A DNA stretch of 64,000 nucleotides from the NCBI GenBank assembly GCA_947631395.1, contig CANRLF010000011.1, forward strand, positions 1 through 64,000, written 5' to 3'. The notes beneath the pieces are model-generated. The model had not been told where the DNA came from, did no database searches, and was given only the letters and a program-made list of their open reading frames with translations. The position numbers and the translations under genes are program-made. This DNA comes from an uncultured Oscillospiraceae bacterium (GTDB lineage: Bacteria > Bacillota > Clostridia > Oscillospirales > Oscillospiraceae). Positions 46,744-54,566 of this stretch are shown here, in pieces. Positions within the stretch are counted from its first letter, which is position 1, and each line of letters opens with the position of its first letter.

Positions 46744-48264
46744 TTACAGCGCCGCCAGGGAGTGAAAGCTGTCCCGCAGCGTGGGATAAAGGTTCCGATA
46801 GATCTGGTAAAACGGCTCATATGCCGCCGAGTTCTCCGCCTTGGGCTTCTGGATCTCTCCCGCGTGGACGGCCGCCTTACAGCCCTCCGCCACAGAAGAG
46901 TAGATCCCCGCGCCCACACCCGCCAGGATGGCCGCGCCCAGCGCCGGGCCCTGCTCGGAGGCGATGGTTTTCACGGGACAGCCGTACAGATCGGCCAGCA
47001 TCTGCCGCCAGAAGGGGCTCCGCCCGCCGCCGCCGCAGGCGGCCATGTCGGACACGTCTACCCCCATCTCACGAAACACGTCAAGACACTGCCGCTGGGA
47101 GTAGGCCACCCCCTCCATCACCGCCCGGATCATGTCGCCTCTGGTGTGGATGTTGGAAAGGCCAATGAACGCGCCCCTCGCGTCGGAGTCCAGCAGCGGG
47201 GACCGCTCCCCCATGAGGTAGGGCAGATAGATGAGCCGGTTGGCCCCGATGGGGCTGCGGGCCGCGCTGTCGGTCATCAGCTCGTATACGTCCCGCCCCT
47301 GGGCGGCGGCCAGCTCCCGCTCGGCGCCGCAGAACTGGTTGCGGAACCACTGGAGGGACAGTCCGGCGGCCAGAGTGCAGCTCATCACCGTCCACGCCCC
47401 CGGTACGGCGGAGCAGAAGGTATGGACCCGGCCCCTGGGGTCGATGGTCACCCGGTCTGCGTGGGCGAAAATGACCCCGGAGGTGCCCAGAGTCGTGAAT
47501 GCCCTGCCGGTCTCCACCACGCCGGTTCCGATGGCGGCGGCAGCGTTGTCTCCCGCCCCGCCTACCACGGGGGTGCCGGCCGCCAGCCCGGTGGCCTCGG
47601 CGGCGGCCGGCGTCACCGCCCCTGTCACCTGGCAGGATTCATACATCCGCCCCAGCAGGCCGGAGTCGATGTCCAGGGCGGACAGGACCTCGCCGCTCCA
47701 GTGGCGGTTCGGCACATCCAGCAGGTTCATGCCGGAGGCGTCGGACACCTCGGTGGCGAACTCGCCGGTGAGCTTGTATCTGATGTAGTCCTTGGGAAGC
47801 AGGATGTGGCGGCACTTCTCATAGACCGCCGGCTCGTTTTCACGCACCCACAGGATCTTTCCGGCGGTAAAGCCGGGCAGCGCGGGATTGGCGGTGATGT
47901 CGATCAGCCTCTGCCCCAGCGCTTCGGTGATCTCGTTACACTGCTTCTGGGTCCGTCCGTCGCACCACAGGATGGCGTTGCGTTGAACGTGGCCCTGGGC
48001 GTCCAGCATCACCAGCCCGTGCATCTGGCCGGAAATCCCCACGCCCCGGATCTCCTCCGGCTTGGCGCCGCCTTTGCTCAGAACGGCCCGGACGGTCTTC
48101 TGCACCGCATCCCACCAGTCGTGGGGGTCCTGCTCCGCCCAGCCGTTCCGTGGCTGATGCAGCGGATACTCCACGGTGTGGCTCGCCACCGGCGTCCCGT
48201 TCACATCGAACAGCACCGTTTTGGTGCCGGAGGTGCCAAGATCGATCCCAATCAGGTATTCCAT
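46744..48264 (-). CDS. xylB: Xylulokinase
   Basis: The 506-residue FGGY kinase has the phosphate-binding IGIDLGTSGTKTVLFD and the xylulokinase-type signature GVGISGQMHGLVMLD, plus GGAGDNAAAAIGTG and AACGGGGRSPFW. It phosphorylates D-xylulose to xylulose 5-phosphate in the cytoplasm. ATG at 48264 follows AAGGAGGAAGG. It is the first gene of the xylose operon (xylB, DUF4867, isomerase, transketolase). Confidence 0.95.
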   Translation of the reverse strand: MEYLIGIDLGTSGTKTVLFDVNGTPVASHTVEYPLHQPRNGWAEQDPHDWWDAVQKTVRAVLSKGGAKPEEIRGVGISGQMHGLVMLDAQGHVQRNAILWCDGRTQKQCNEITEALGQRLIDITANPALPGFTAGKILWVRENEPAVYEKCRHILLPKDYIRYKLTGEFATEVSDASGMNLLDVPNRHWSGEVLSALDIDSGLLGRMYESCQVTGAVTPAAAEATGLAAGTPVVGGAGDNAAAAIGTGVVETGRAFTTLGTSGVIFAHADRVTIDPRGRVHTFCSAVPGAWTVMSCTLAAGLSLQWFRNQFCGAERELAAAQGRDVYELMTDSAARSPIGANRLIYLPYLMGERSPLLDSDARGAFIGLSNIHTRGDMIRAVMEGVAYSQRQCLDVFREMGVDVSDMAACGGGGRSPFWRQMLADLYGCPVKTIASEQGPALGAAILAGVGAGIYSSVAEGCKAAVHAGEIQKPKAENSAAYEPFYQIYRNLYPTLRDSFHSLAAL

Positions 48265-48320
48265 GTGTCCTTCCTCCTTTTTACCGTCATTGCAGGAAAA
48301 CTAAGTGTCCCATCATTTAT

Positions 48321-48340
48321 TGCAAATACTTTTGCAAATC
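48321..48340. promoter_or_regulatory. Candidate repressor site in the xylB leader
   Basis: TGCAAATACTTTTGCAAATC contains two GCAAAT units around ACTTTTGCAAAT. It lies just downstream of the xylB promoter. A perfect palindrome with the same core (CTTTTGCAAAAG) stands in the same place at the ROK gene, so the ROK repressor may bind both. Confidence 0.4.
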
Positions 48341-48359
48341 CTCTTTATTAACTGAGAAA

Positions 48360-48388
48360 AATCTACCACGCCAAAAAACTTTTGTCAA
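48360..48388 (-). promoter_or_regulatory. Promoter of the xylB operon
   Basis: TTGACA and TAGATT separated by 17 bp on the minus strand, about 95 bp before the xylB start. Confidence 0.75.
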
Positions 48389-48445
48389 TAACTTTTAATA
48401 AATTATTTTATATAAATATGGCGCGTCAGTTTTGTGTAATATGAC

Positions 48446-48480
48446 GATAACAGGTGCACTTTTTAAGTACACCTGTTATC
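48446..48480 (-). terminator. Near-perfect inverted repeat after the ROK gene
   Basis: GATAACAGGTG pairs with CACCTGTTATC with one further mismatch in the inner part, directly behind the ROK stop. It is probably a terminator lacking a T-run; an operator role is possible as it lies upstream of the xylB promoter. Confidence 0.55.
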
Positions 48481-48481
48481 A

Positions 48482-49609
48482 TTATATATTAGAAACGAAG
48501 TCGTCTATATATTTTAAGGCCGCGCCGATCCCGTTTGACTTTTCGTGATAGCGGCACAAGCGGACATGTTGGGACGTGTGAGAGATGGGATCGAGCAGGT
48601 CAATATGGTTTTTCAATTGCTCAACGCGCTTCCCCAGAAAAGGACTCAGCGGACCGCCCAGCACGATATCGCAGTCCAGCATGGTGTGGATATTGACAAT
48701 GCCGATGGACAGATCCTCCAAATACCGCTTCCATAAAGACGACTTCTCCCCGTCTCCGGATTCCAGACCGTGAAAAAAGTCCGCCAAAGAGATCCCGAGG
48801 TGGTTGGACAGGACCGCAGTGGAGCAGTATGCCTCCAGGCACCCCACCCTGCCGCAGGAGCAGGTCCTTCCGCCCGGATGGATGCACATATGGCCGAATT
48901 CCGCCGATTTCTGACGGGCTCCTGAATATGGGGTCCCGTTGACCAAAATAGCCCCGCCGATGCCCCGGCCGATGGACAGATAGGCCATGCTTGGCTGCTC
49001 AGGCTGGTCCCACCACTCCGCGAACCCGCCGGCGTTGGCGTCGTTGCAAAATTTCACCGCGTAGGGGATCGCCTCTCTGAGGAAGCTCAGCTCCAAAGGA
49101 CTTGAGATCAGCGTAGGCGCATACTCCAAAACCGTGTTCGCGGCATTGATGATGCCCGGAAGGGTGATCCCAACGCCCAAAACCATGTCCTGAACGACCC
49201 CAAGACCCGCCAAAAGCGACTGTATCTCCCCGGCTAATGATGCGGCGTAGTCCGCCGTGGCCTCAAAGGGCCGGGATACGACGCGGAAACCCATTTCGTT
49301 GACCCTTAAATCGGTGACCACCAAATACATATGGTGGGGAGAGATCTCCACGCCCACGGCGCAGCGGGCGGATGGAATGACAGACAAAAGACGCGGCCGG
49401 CGTCCCCCGCTGGAGCTCGCGATTTTGGAGTTGTCAATGAGCCCTGACTCCATCAGCTCGTTCAGATTTTGATTCACAGTGGGCAGGCTCAGGGACAGCG
49501 ATCTCGACACGTCCTGTACCGTCTGATCTCCCTGCGATTCATATAGGAACCGGTACACCCGGTTTCGGTTTGCTTTTCTAAGATCATAAACGGACTGAGC
49601 AGATCTCAT
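48482..49609 (-). CDS. ROK-family transcriptional repressor (XylR/NagC type)
   Basis: The 375-residue protein has an N-terminal winged helix (VYRFLYESQGDQTVQDVSRSLSLS), then a ROK domain: VGVEISPHHMYLVVTD, GRGIGGAILVNG, and the zinc motif CIHPGGRTCSCGRVGCLEAYC. XylR-type members repress xylose genes and release DNA on binding xylose or a related sugar. Position just upstream of xylB supports that role. ATG at 49609 follows a weak GGTGG; a GTG three codons upstream is possible. Confidence 0.9.
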   Translation of the reverse strand: MRSAQSVYDLRKANRNRVYRFLYESQGDQTVQDVSRSLSLSLPTVNQNLNELMESGLIDNSKIASSSGGRRPRLLSVIPSARCAVGVEISPHHMYLVVTDLRVNEMGFRVVSRPFEATADYAASLAGEIQSLLAGLGVVQDMVLGVGITLPGIINAANTVLEYAPTLISSPLELSFLREAIPYAVKFCNDANAGGFAEWWDQPEQPSMAYLSIGRGIGGAILVNGTPYSGARQKSAEFGHMCIHPGGRTCSCGRVGCLEAYCSTAVLSNHLGISLADFFHGLESGDGEKSSLWKRYLEDLSIGIVNIHTMLDCDIVLGGPLSPFLGKRVEQLKNHIDLLDPISHTSQHVRLCRYHEKSNGIGAALKYIDDFVSNI

Positions 49610-49620
49610 ATGGACCACCG

Positions 49621-49632
49621 CTTTTGCAAAAG
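49621..49632. promoter_or_regulatory. Candidate autoregulatory operator of the ROK gene
   Basis: CTTTTGCAAAAG is a perfect 12-bp palindrome between the promoter and start codon of the ROK gene, with the TTTTGCAAA core also found in the xylB leader. Confidence 0.45.
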
Positions 49633-49642
49633 AGTTTTATAA

Positions 49643-49671
49643 ATGATACCATACTTTTACCGTGTTGACAA
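49643..49671 (-). promoter_or_regulatory. Promoter of the ROK gene
   Basis: TTGTCA and TATCAT separated by 17 bp on the minus strand. Confidence 0.65.
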
Positions 49672-49697
49672 GTTTTTTGTTGGACAAAATAATCTCA

Positions 49698-49820
49698 CTA
49701 CAAATTATCAGCCAGGTTTTCAATATATAGCTTCTCCCGTTTTTCCAGCCTCCGAGCCTGTTTCGGCAGTTCTCGGGTATTGCCTGGGTATTCCACATAG
49801 CAGATACTGCTGTTGCGCAT
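49698..49820 (-). CDS. Possible 40-residue ORF or gene remnant
   Basis: MRNSSICYVEYPGNTREL followed by KQARRLEKREKLYIENLADNL then stop reads like real coding sequence (charged helix, ordinary composition), but there is no clear RBS and no family is recognised. The same frame stays open some 12 codons upstream of the ATG. It may be the end of a lost gene. Confidence 0.3.
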   Translation of the reverse strand: MRNSSICYVEYPGNTRELPKQARRLEKREKLYIENLADNL

Positions 49821-49992
49821 GTCAACGATGGGAACAAAGATCCCGGACAATGTGCGTGCTCAGACGCTCCGGCCCTTACTTGAGTGTTTGCCCCTTCTGG
49901 ACCATGCCCTCGTGAAGGGCGCAGTCAAGGGTGAGCGGTTCAGGAATCTCTTTTTTGCAAACTGCAAGGATGACGCAATCGCTAATTCATAA
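49819..49992 (+). CDS. Possible 57-residue ORF or gene remnant
   Basis: Reads MSTMGTKIPDNVRAQ, then LRPLLECLPLLDHALVKG and FRNLFFANCKDDAIANS. Composition is protein-like, yet no RBS precedes the ATG. It is divergent from the preceding small ORF and overlaps it by two bases. No family is recognised. Confidence 0.3.
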   Translation: MSTMGTKIPDNVRAQTLRPLLECLPLLDHALVKGAVKGERFRNLFFANCKDDAIANS

Positions 49993-50073
49993 GGACTCTA
50001 CTGTGACAGATAAGATTAATCTATGAATCCAACTTTTCCCTCTGTAATTATTTCTCCGTTATACTGGGTCCTT

Positions 50074-50131
50074 CAAGGGGGGTCACTGTGAACCTCCCCC
50101 CGGTTCAGTGAAAGCGCACAGTCCCCCCTTG
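50074..50131. repeat. Nested inverted repeat
   Basis: Outer arms CAAGGGGGG/CCCCCCTTG enclose inner arms TCACTGTGAACC/GGTTCAGTGA (one bulge). It lies between the cargo and the mobilization genes. The other bases from 49993 to 50186 show nothing further. Confidence 0.55.
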
Positions 50132-50186
50132 GCGGGAGGGTGTACGTTTTTCCCCGTCACGGCGGTCTTGCTTTTCAAAAAACGCC

Positions 50187-50215
50187 TTGACAATATGGGA
50201 TAAATCCGATATATT
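50187..50215 (+). promoter_or_regulatory. Promoter of the XRE-type gene
   Basis: Consensus TTGACA and TATATT with a 17-bp spacer. TATGGGATAAA occurs twice (from about 50195 and 50219), a possible regulator site of the HTH protein. Confidence 0.75.
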
Positions 50216-50326
50216 GTGTATGGGATAAAACAGATAATTCGGGAGAACCTATGGAGAGCTTCACCGTACTCTGCCAGGAAATACAGGGACGAGTATTTGA
50301 GCAGAAAGGAGCACAGCCATGAGTGA
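50216..50326 (+). pseudogene. Remnant of a HigB/RelE-type toxin gene
   Basis: The 36-codon frame ends ARKYRDEYLSRKE, resembling the conserved C-terminal helix of RelE/HigB (Gp49-like) toxins (E-I-x-x-A-K-x-Y-R-D-x-Y), and overlaps the start of the XRE antitoxin-like gene, the usual HigBA arrangement. The body of the toxin is absent. The resemblance covers few residues. Confidence 0.4.
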
Positions 50327-50600
50327 CTTTAAAGCTTTCCTTGCGGAACAGCTTCGCGACCCGGAGTTTCGCCGGGAGTACGACGCGCTGGTGCCGGAGT
50401 TCGCGCTGGTGCAGGCGCTGATCGACGCGCGAAAAAAATCCGGGCTTACACAAAAGGAGCTTTCCGAGCGCACCGGCATCGCGCAGTCGGACATCAGCAA
50501 GTTTGAAAACGGCGACGGCAACCCGTCCGTCAGGACCCTCCAGCGGCTCGCCGCCGGGATGGGTATGCGGGTGAACGTCGAGTTCAGGCCCATCGCCTGA
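50319..50600 (+). CDS. XRE-family helix-turn-helix protein, HigA-antitoxin-like
   Basis: The 93-residue protein has a helix-turn-helix (SGLTQKELSERTGIAQSDIS followed by KFENGDGNPSVRTLQRLAAG) with an N-terminal extension, the shape of HigA antitoxins paired with RelE/HigB-type toxins. ATG follows AAAGGAG. Only a fragment of a toxin precedes it, so it may be a solitary regulator of the island. Confidence 0.85.
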   Translation: MSDFKAFLAEQLRDPEFRREYDALVPEFALVQALIDARKKSGLTQKELSERTGIAQSDISKFENGDGNPSVRTLQRLAAGMGMRVNVEFRPIA

Positions 50601-50664
50601 GAGATACATTTTTAACGGATTATAGAAAGCGGCGGGGACATTCCCCGCCCTTTTTTGTACTCGT

Positions 50665-52650
50665 TTAACGCATCATCTGATTCATCCTTTCGTCCTCATG
50701 GTCGTCCGGCTTATGTCCCATGGCGACGCGTTTCTCCTGGAGTTCTCTCCGCCGCTTACGGTCAATGTGCAGGCCCATGTGGGTGGAGTCCTGGGCGGTG
50801 GTGTCGCGGAAGATGTTTGCCATATGGTGGAACATCCGCAGGGCCGTCAGCGTGACGGACGGGGTGCGAATGTCGTTCAGGTGGTCCATGAAGAATTGGG
50901 CGTACCTGTTCCCTTGCTCTGCCGATTGGGTGAGATAGTACAACGCCGCATCTCTGTCAGGCGGCACCTCCCGGCCCAGCAGGTAGAGCTTGCCGAGAGT
51001 GTATTGGGCGTACTGGTTGCCCTGCTCGGCGGAGGCTTTCAGGTATTCGAGTGCGTTGGCCACGTCTTTCTCCGTGTTTTCTCCTGTGAGGTAGACTTTG
51101 CCGAGAGTGTACCTCGCATACTGGTCACCGGCATCGGCGACGTATTTGAGCCAGAGGATGGCCTCGGTGGACAGGCCGACAGGCAGCAGGAGCTTTCCAA
51201 GAGCGTAGGCCGAGCAGACTGTTCTCTGTTCCGCGGATTTCCGAAACCATCCCTCGGCCTTTACCCAATTGGCGGCGACGCCCAATCCGTCGCGGTACAC
51301 CTTACCCAGCTGGTGGGCGGCAATCGTGTACCCCTCATCCCACAGCTTCTGCAACTCGTCAATGGCGGATCGCTTTTCGTCCATGTCGGCGTCCTCATCG
51401 TAGAGCGTTTTCTTCGCTTTGCGGTATCTCTCGGCCTGCTCATAGATTCTGTGGATGCCGGAGGTCGGAGGCGGTACTGTCTCCGCGCTCTCCGGCTCGT
51501 CGTCCATGTCCCCGTCCTCAAACGAGACTTTGCGCTCGGAGAGCTTCAGCACCTCGCGGATCACCATGTTCCGCACGGGCTTGAACTCCTTCTGCTGAGA
51601 GAGGGGTATTCGCTCCGGCAGGTCGTCGGTGTAGGTGCGAACCACCTCGTCCTGCATATCCTGCCAGAGTGAGTATGCCGCCGCTACTCTCTCGTCCTTC
51701 GCCAGCTCGTCCACGATCTCGTCGACGACGCTCTTGACCCTCGGCGGGAGGTAGCCGTAGACCTTCTTGCCCTTGGTGGTCTTGAGCTTCTCCGCCAGCT
51801 CGCCGATGAGCTGCTCCAGCCGTTCGCTCGCAGCAGAGCCGCTGTTCATGGATGTCACCAGCTTCGCCATTCGCTCCTGTGCCGACCTTTGCAGGGTGTT
51901 CCTATACTCGGTCTTGCGCTCGTAGGTGTGCAAGAGGTCCTGCTCGAAGACGCGCGTTGCAAACGCGGACTTGATGTCCCGGATGCCCTGCTTAGTGAGA
52001 TACCCCTCCTTCGGATTGGATGAGAACACCACCATGTGTATGTGGACGTGCTTCTCCTTTTCGTGTAGCGCGGCATACCAGCGCAGGTGCTCCAGCGGTA
52101 TCCTGTAGCCCTTTGCTATCTCGGCGGCGCAGGAATTGACCAGCGCCCGCCAGTTGTCCACGTCGGTGTAGCCCAGCCTCTCCGCGTCCTCACGCCGCAG
52201 AGATACCACCGGCGTCCACACAACGCCGGGGTGATTTGCCACCTCCTTCACGGCCCTGCTGAGATTCAGTACCTTCCCGTCCTTGTCCCACAGACCGTGG
52301 TCGCCGTCGCTTTGAACGCCGGGACGGTGAGAGACGTAGTCCAGATAGTTTTCACGCTTGTCCATAGAGTCTACGAACTGCTCCCACACCTGGTCGATGA
52401 ACTCCGACGCGGCATCCTTGGTGTGCATGGAGAGGTAGTCCTCGTACTCCGCCAGCTCCTTCGACTGAGGAAACGTTTTGATGAGCCGCAGGATATACTC
52501 GCGCTGTTTCTCTGTGGCGGACTCCGAGCCACGCTCCGACCTGAGCAGGTTCACACCGTCACGAGTGGCGATGTACTTAGTGCGGTGCGCAAGTCTGGAC
52601 TTGTCCTGCCCTCCCTTGAGATAGGGCGAGATGAATATTATCCGGGCCAC
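50665..52650 (-). CDS. MobP/MobL-type relaxase with C-terminal Sel1 repeats
   Basis: The 661-residue protein has the relaxase N-terminal part (ARIIFISPYLKGG, then the likely catalytic region) and the metal-binding three-His motif in HEKEKHVHIHMVVFSSNP (about residue 215). A charged helical segment follows. From about 440 to 610 come tandem Sel1-like repeats (WLKYVADAGDQYARYTLGKVY, YLKASAEQGNQYAQYTLGKLY and similar). Relaxases nick the transfer origin and lead DNA into the recipient. The gene overlaps its ribbon-helix-helix partner by 13 bp. The Sel1 fusion is known in some clostridial MobL proteins but unusual in general. Confidence 0.88.
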   Translation of the reverse strand: MARIIFISPYLKGGQDKSRLAHRTKYIATRDGVNLLRSERGSESATEKQREYILRLIKTFPQSKELAEYEDYLSMHTKDAASEFIDQVWEQFVDSMDKRENYLDYVSHRPGVQSDGDHGLWDKDGKVLNLSRAVKEVANHPGVVWTPVVSLRREDAERLGYTDVDNWRALVNSCAAEIAKGYRIPLEHLRWYAALHEKEKHVHIHMVVFSSNPKEGYLTKQGIRDIKSAFATRVFEQDLLHTYERKTEYRNTLQRSAQERMAKLVTSMNSGSAASERLEQLIGELAEKLKTTKGKKVYGYLPPRVKSVVDEIVDELAKDERVAAAYSLWQDMQDEVVRTYTDDLPERIPLSQQKEFKPVRNMVIREVLKLSERKVSFEDGDMDDEPESAETVPPPTSGIHRIYEQAERYRKAKKTLYDEDADMDEKRSAIDELQKLWDEGYTIAAHQLGKVYRDGLGVAANWVKAEGWFRKSAEQRTVCSAYALGKLLLPVGLSTEAILWLKYVADAGDQYARYTLGKVYLTGENTEKDVANALEYLKASAEQGNQYAQYTLGKLYLLGREVPPDRDAALYYLTQSAEQGNRYAQFFMDHLNDIRTPSVTLTALRMFHHMANIFRDTTAQDSTHMGLHIDRKRRRELQEKRVAMGHKPDDHEDERMNQMMR

Positions 52651-53081
52651 TTAGTATCATCCTTCACGGGCATGCGCCTCTGCACATCCAGCGCATGGTC
52701 GAAGCTGACCTGACCGCAGGTCTTCTTTACCTCGTTTATGGCGAACGCCCGCAGAGCTTTTCGGTCAATGTCGTCCACCCGGAAGTGCGCGGCGATAGTG
52801 TGGCAGGCCATGTTGAGCTCCACCGCCCACTTAAAGAGGAGCGAGCGCAACCGGTTATTGTTGTTCTCTAAGATGCCACGGATCATGGACGAGAGCACCG
52901 GGCCCAGGAAGTTGGAGGCGTCGTTGGACTCCAGGTAGCCTACGTAGAACGCGAGAGCGTTGTCGATAAACTCACTTCGCGTTTTGCAGTTGTCCCGTTT
53001 CATCCAGTGGTCGATGTCCTCGATGGCGGTGGGCCGCAGCCACACTGCGGTCCTCACTTTGTTGTTTTCAGTGTTTTCCAA
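52638..53081 (-). CDS. Ribbon-helix-helix relaxosome accessory protein
   Basis: The 147-residue protein has an N-terminal ribbon-helix-helix-like segment (TAVWLRPTAIEDIDHWMKRD, CKTRSEFIDNALAFYVGYLE) and a helical C-terminus. Its position just before the relaxase gene fits a MobC-like oriT-binding role. AGGAGG lies upstream of the ATG. Confidence 0.75.
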   Translation of the reverse strand: MENTENNKVRTAVWLRPTAIEDIDHWMKRDNCKTRSEFIDNALAFYVGYLESNDASNFLGPVLSSMIRGILENNNNRLRSLLFKWAVELNMACHTIAAHFRVDDIDRKALRAFAINEVKKTCGQVSFDHALDVQRRMPVKDDTKWPG

Positions 53082-53202
53082 TGTAGTCCTCCTTCTGCTG
53101 TATGACTCACCAAAAAGTCCTTCGGCACCGGCGTTTTGGGCTTCAAGGTGTACCTGAAACCGTGGCAGCCGTTTTTACCGACCACCCCGGCGAAGCTCAA
53201 AA

Positions 53203-53286
53203 AAGCCCCGCACATCTCCGGCCCAAGAGCCGCCCGTTCCGGGCGGTTGGCCTCCGAAACACGCCTGCGGGCGTAGTGCGGGGCTT
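53203..53286. ncRNA. Three-way-junction structured element upstream of the mob genes
   Basis: Outer arms AAGCCCCGCAC/GTGCGGGGCTT close a region with two inner hairpins: CCGCCCG/CGGGCGG nested in GGCC/GGCC, and ACGCC/GGCGT. It begins 122 bp upstream of the ribbon-helix-helix gene, where an origin of transfer would be expected. It could be oriT, a terminator-like structure or a small RNA; the type given here is tentative. Confidence 0.4.
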
Positions 53287-53489
53287 TGTGGCTGGGAGGT
53301 GGGCGCTTGCGACCACCTCCCTTTATCTTGTTCGATAATCGAACGGGGCCAAAAGCCTGAAAATGTCCTCTTGACCTCGTCCCCGACAGCGGCTCACACG
53401 CCGCTCATTTTTTGAGTAGTGCGTCTGCCCCACGCAGGTGAGGAAAACGGCACACGCGGCGACCAGCGCCGCGACAGGGGGTCACGCGT

Positions 53490-53642
53490 TCAGTACTGAA
53501 TCCATACACCGCCGCTGTCACGCCCCTCGACCTTGAGCACACGTACCCTGAGAATTTCTTCTGCGGCTCCTCCGTCTGATTGCTCTGCTCTCCCCGGAGC
53601 GACGACAGATTCACACCGCCTGCACATCCACACCGTTGCCAT
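53490..53642 (-). CDS. Possible 50-residue zinc-ribbon-like ORF
   Basis: Reads ATVWMCRRCESVVAPG (one C-x-x-C) and ends VLKVEGRDSGGVWIQY. No RBS is obvious and only one cysteine pair is present. The remainder of 53287-54077 shows no supportable gene; GCAGAGGGTGA occurs twice (about 53789 and 53980). Confidence 0.25.
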   Translation of the reverse strand: MATVWMCRRCESVVAPGRAEQSDGGAAEEILRVRVLKVEGRDSGGVWIQY

Positions 53643-54077
53643 TTGAGATGTAGGCAGTTCAGACGCAGAGGGATCCGCCAAGACTGGGGAGCACCTGCTT
53701 GTGGTAGTCTTTCGTCCTCGCGTGGAACACGGAGCATCCGTTGTATGCAGCTCTGCATTTTACAGAGACCACTCGACCCGTCGACATTGCAGAGGGTGAT
53801 GCTCAGGTGAGTGTTACCACAACGCATTCTCCGTAGAGATGGCAGGGAGACGCAACCATCTCCGAACAGGGAGCAGACCGAACCAGTCAACACAGAGAAC
53901 CTGATCATCCTCTTCGCCCTTGCCAACCGTCGCGGCAGAGGGAGTGTGCTGACGTCGGTGACCTCGACATCGAAGAGTGCAGAGGGTGAGCACAGCGTTC
54001 CCTCGTTATCGCGTCATCCGCGCACTGTCCCCATGCAGTTTTCGTGAGGCTATCACGGCACCCTCAGCTCATCACGT

Positions 54078-54365
54078 TCACTCTTTGTCCCCCTCGACCG
54101 ACTCGTCCTCCAGGTATGGGCAGTCCTCCCCATCACAACCGGCGCAGATCTCGTTGGCCCTCTCCTTGAACTCAGTGGCAAGAGCAGTAAGAATGCCCAT
54201 AGCTTCCCGCAGGTCGTTGGCGGACATCTGCTTTTTTGTGACGATGATCGCGCTTCCGGAAACATGAGCCTCCAGCTCGTCCGCCCAGGCGAGACCGGCT
54301 TGCCTGAGCATTTCAGCAGTGAGCCGCGCATCCCCCGATGCACTTTTTTCAATAGTGGTTTTCAT
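54078..54365 (-). CDS. Small AbrB/MazE-like DNA-binding protein of the island
   Basis: The 95-residue protein starts KTTIEKSASGDARLTAEML and continues LAWADELEAHVSGSAIIVTK, the swapped-hairpin AbrB/SpoVT/MazE pattern, followed by a helical part and a Cys-containing end (CAGCDGEDCPYLED). GGAGGTG lies upstream of ATG 54365. Such proteins are common near the ends of clostridial mobile elements. No toxin partner is visible. Confidence 0.6.
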   Translation of the reverse strand: MKTTIEKSASGDARLTAEMLRQAGLAWADELEAHVSGSAIIVTKKQMSANDLREAMGILTALATEFKERANEICAGCDGEDCPYLEDESVEGDKE

Positions 54366-54435
54366 TTCACACCTCCTGTCATTGTAATGTGTCATTTCAA
54401 AACCCGAAGAAAATTTCAGAAAATTTTCAACCGCC

Positions 54436-54453
54436 TGATGCTTATCTGATGCA
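54436..54453 (+). promoter_or_regulatory. Candidate integrase arm site, right end
   Basis: Exact copy of the 18-mer TGATGCTTATCTGATGCA at 24182. Just beyond are three ACTTGTGAGA-type units (54465-54474, inverted 54481-54490 with one change, and 54524-54533). Confidence 0.55.
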
Positions 54454-54566
54454 AACCTCCTGATACTTGTGAGAAATTTGTCTCATAAGTTATCCGAAGT
54501 CTCCGCAAAGTGAGAATACTGCAACTTGTGAGACGGGATTATACTGAAGAAACGCTTCTCCCCTGC

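Noticed and set aside
53405-53926. 173-codon minus-strand frame
   Set aside because: Composition is irregular and nothing is recognisable; a shorter frame in another register looks slightly more protein-like.
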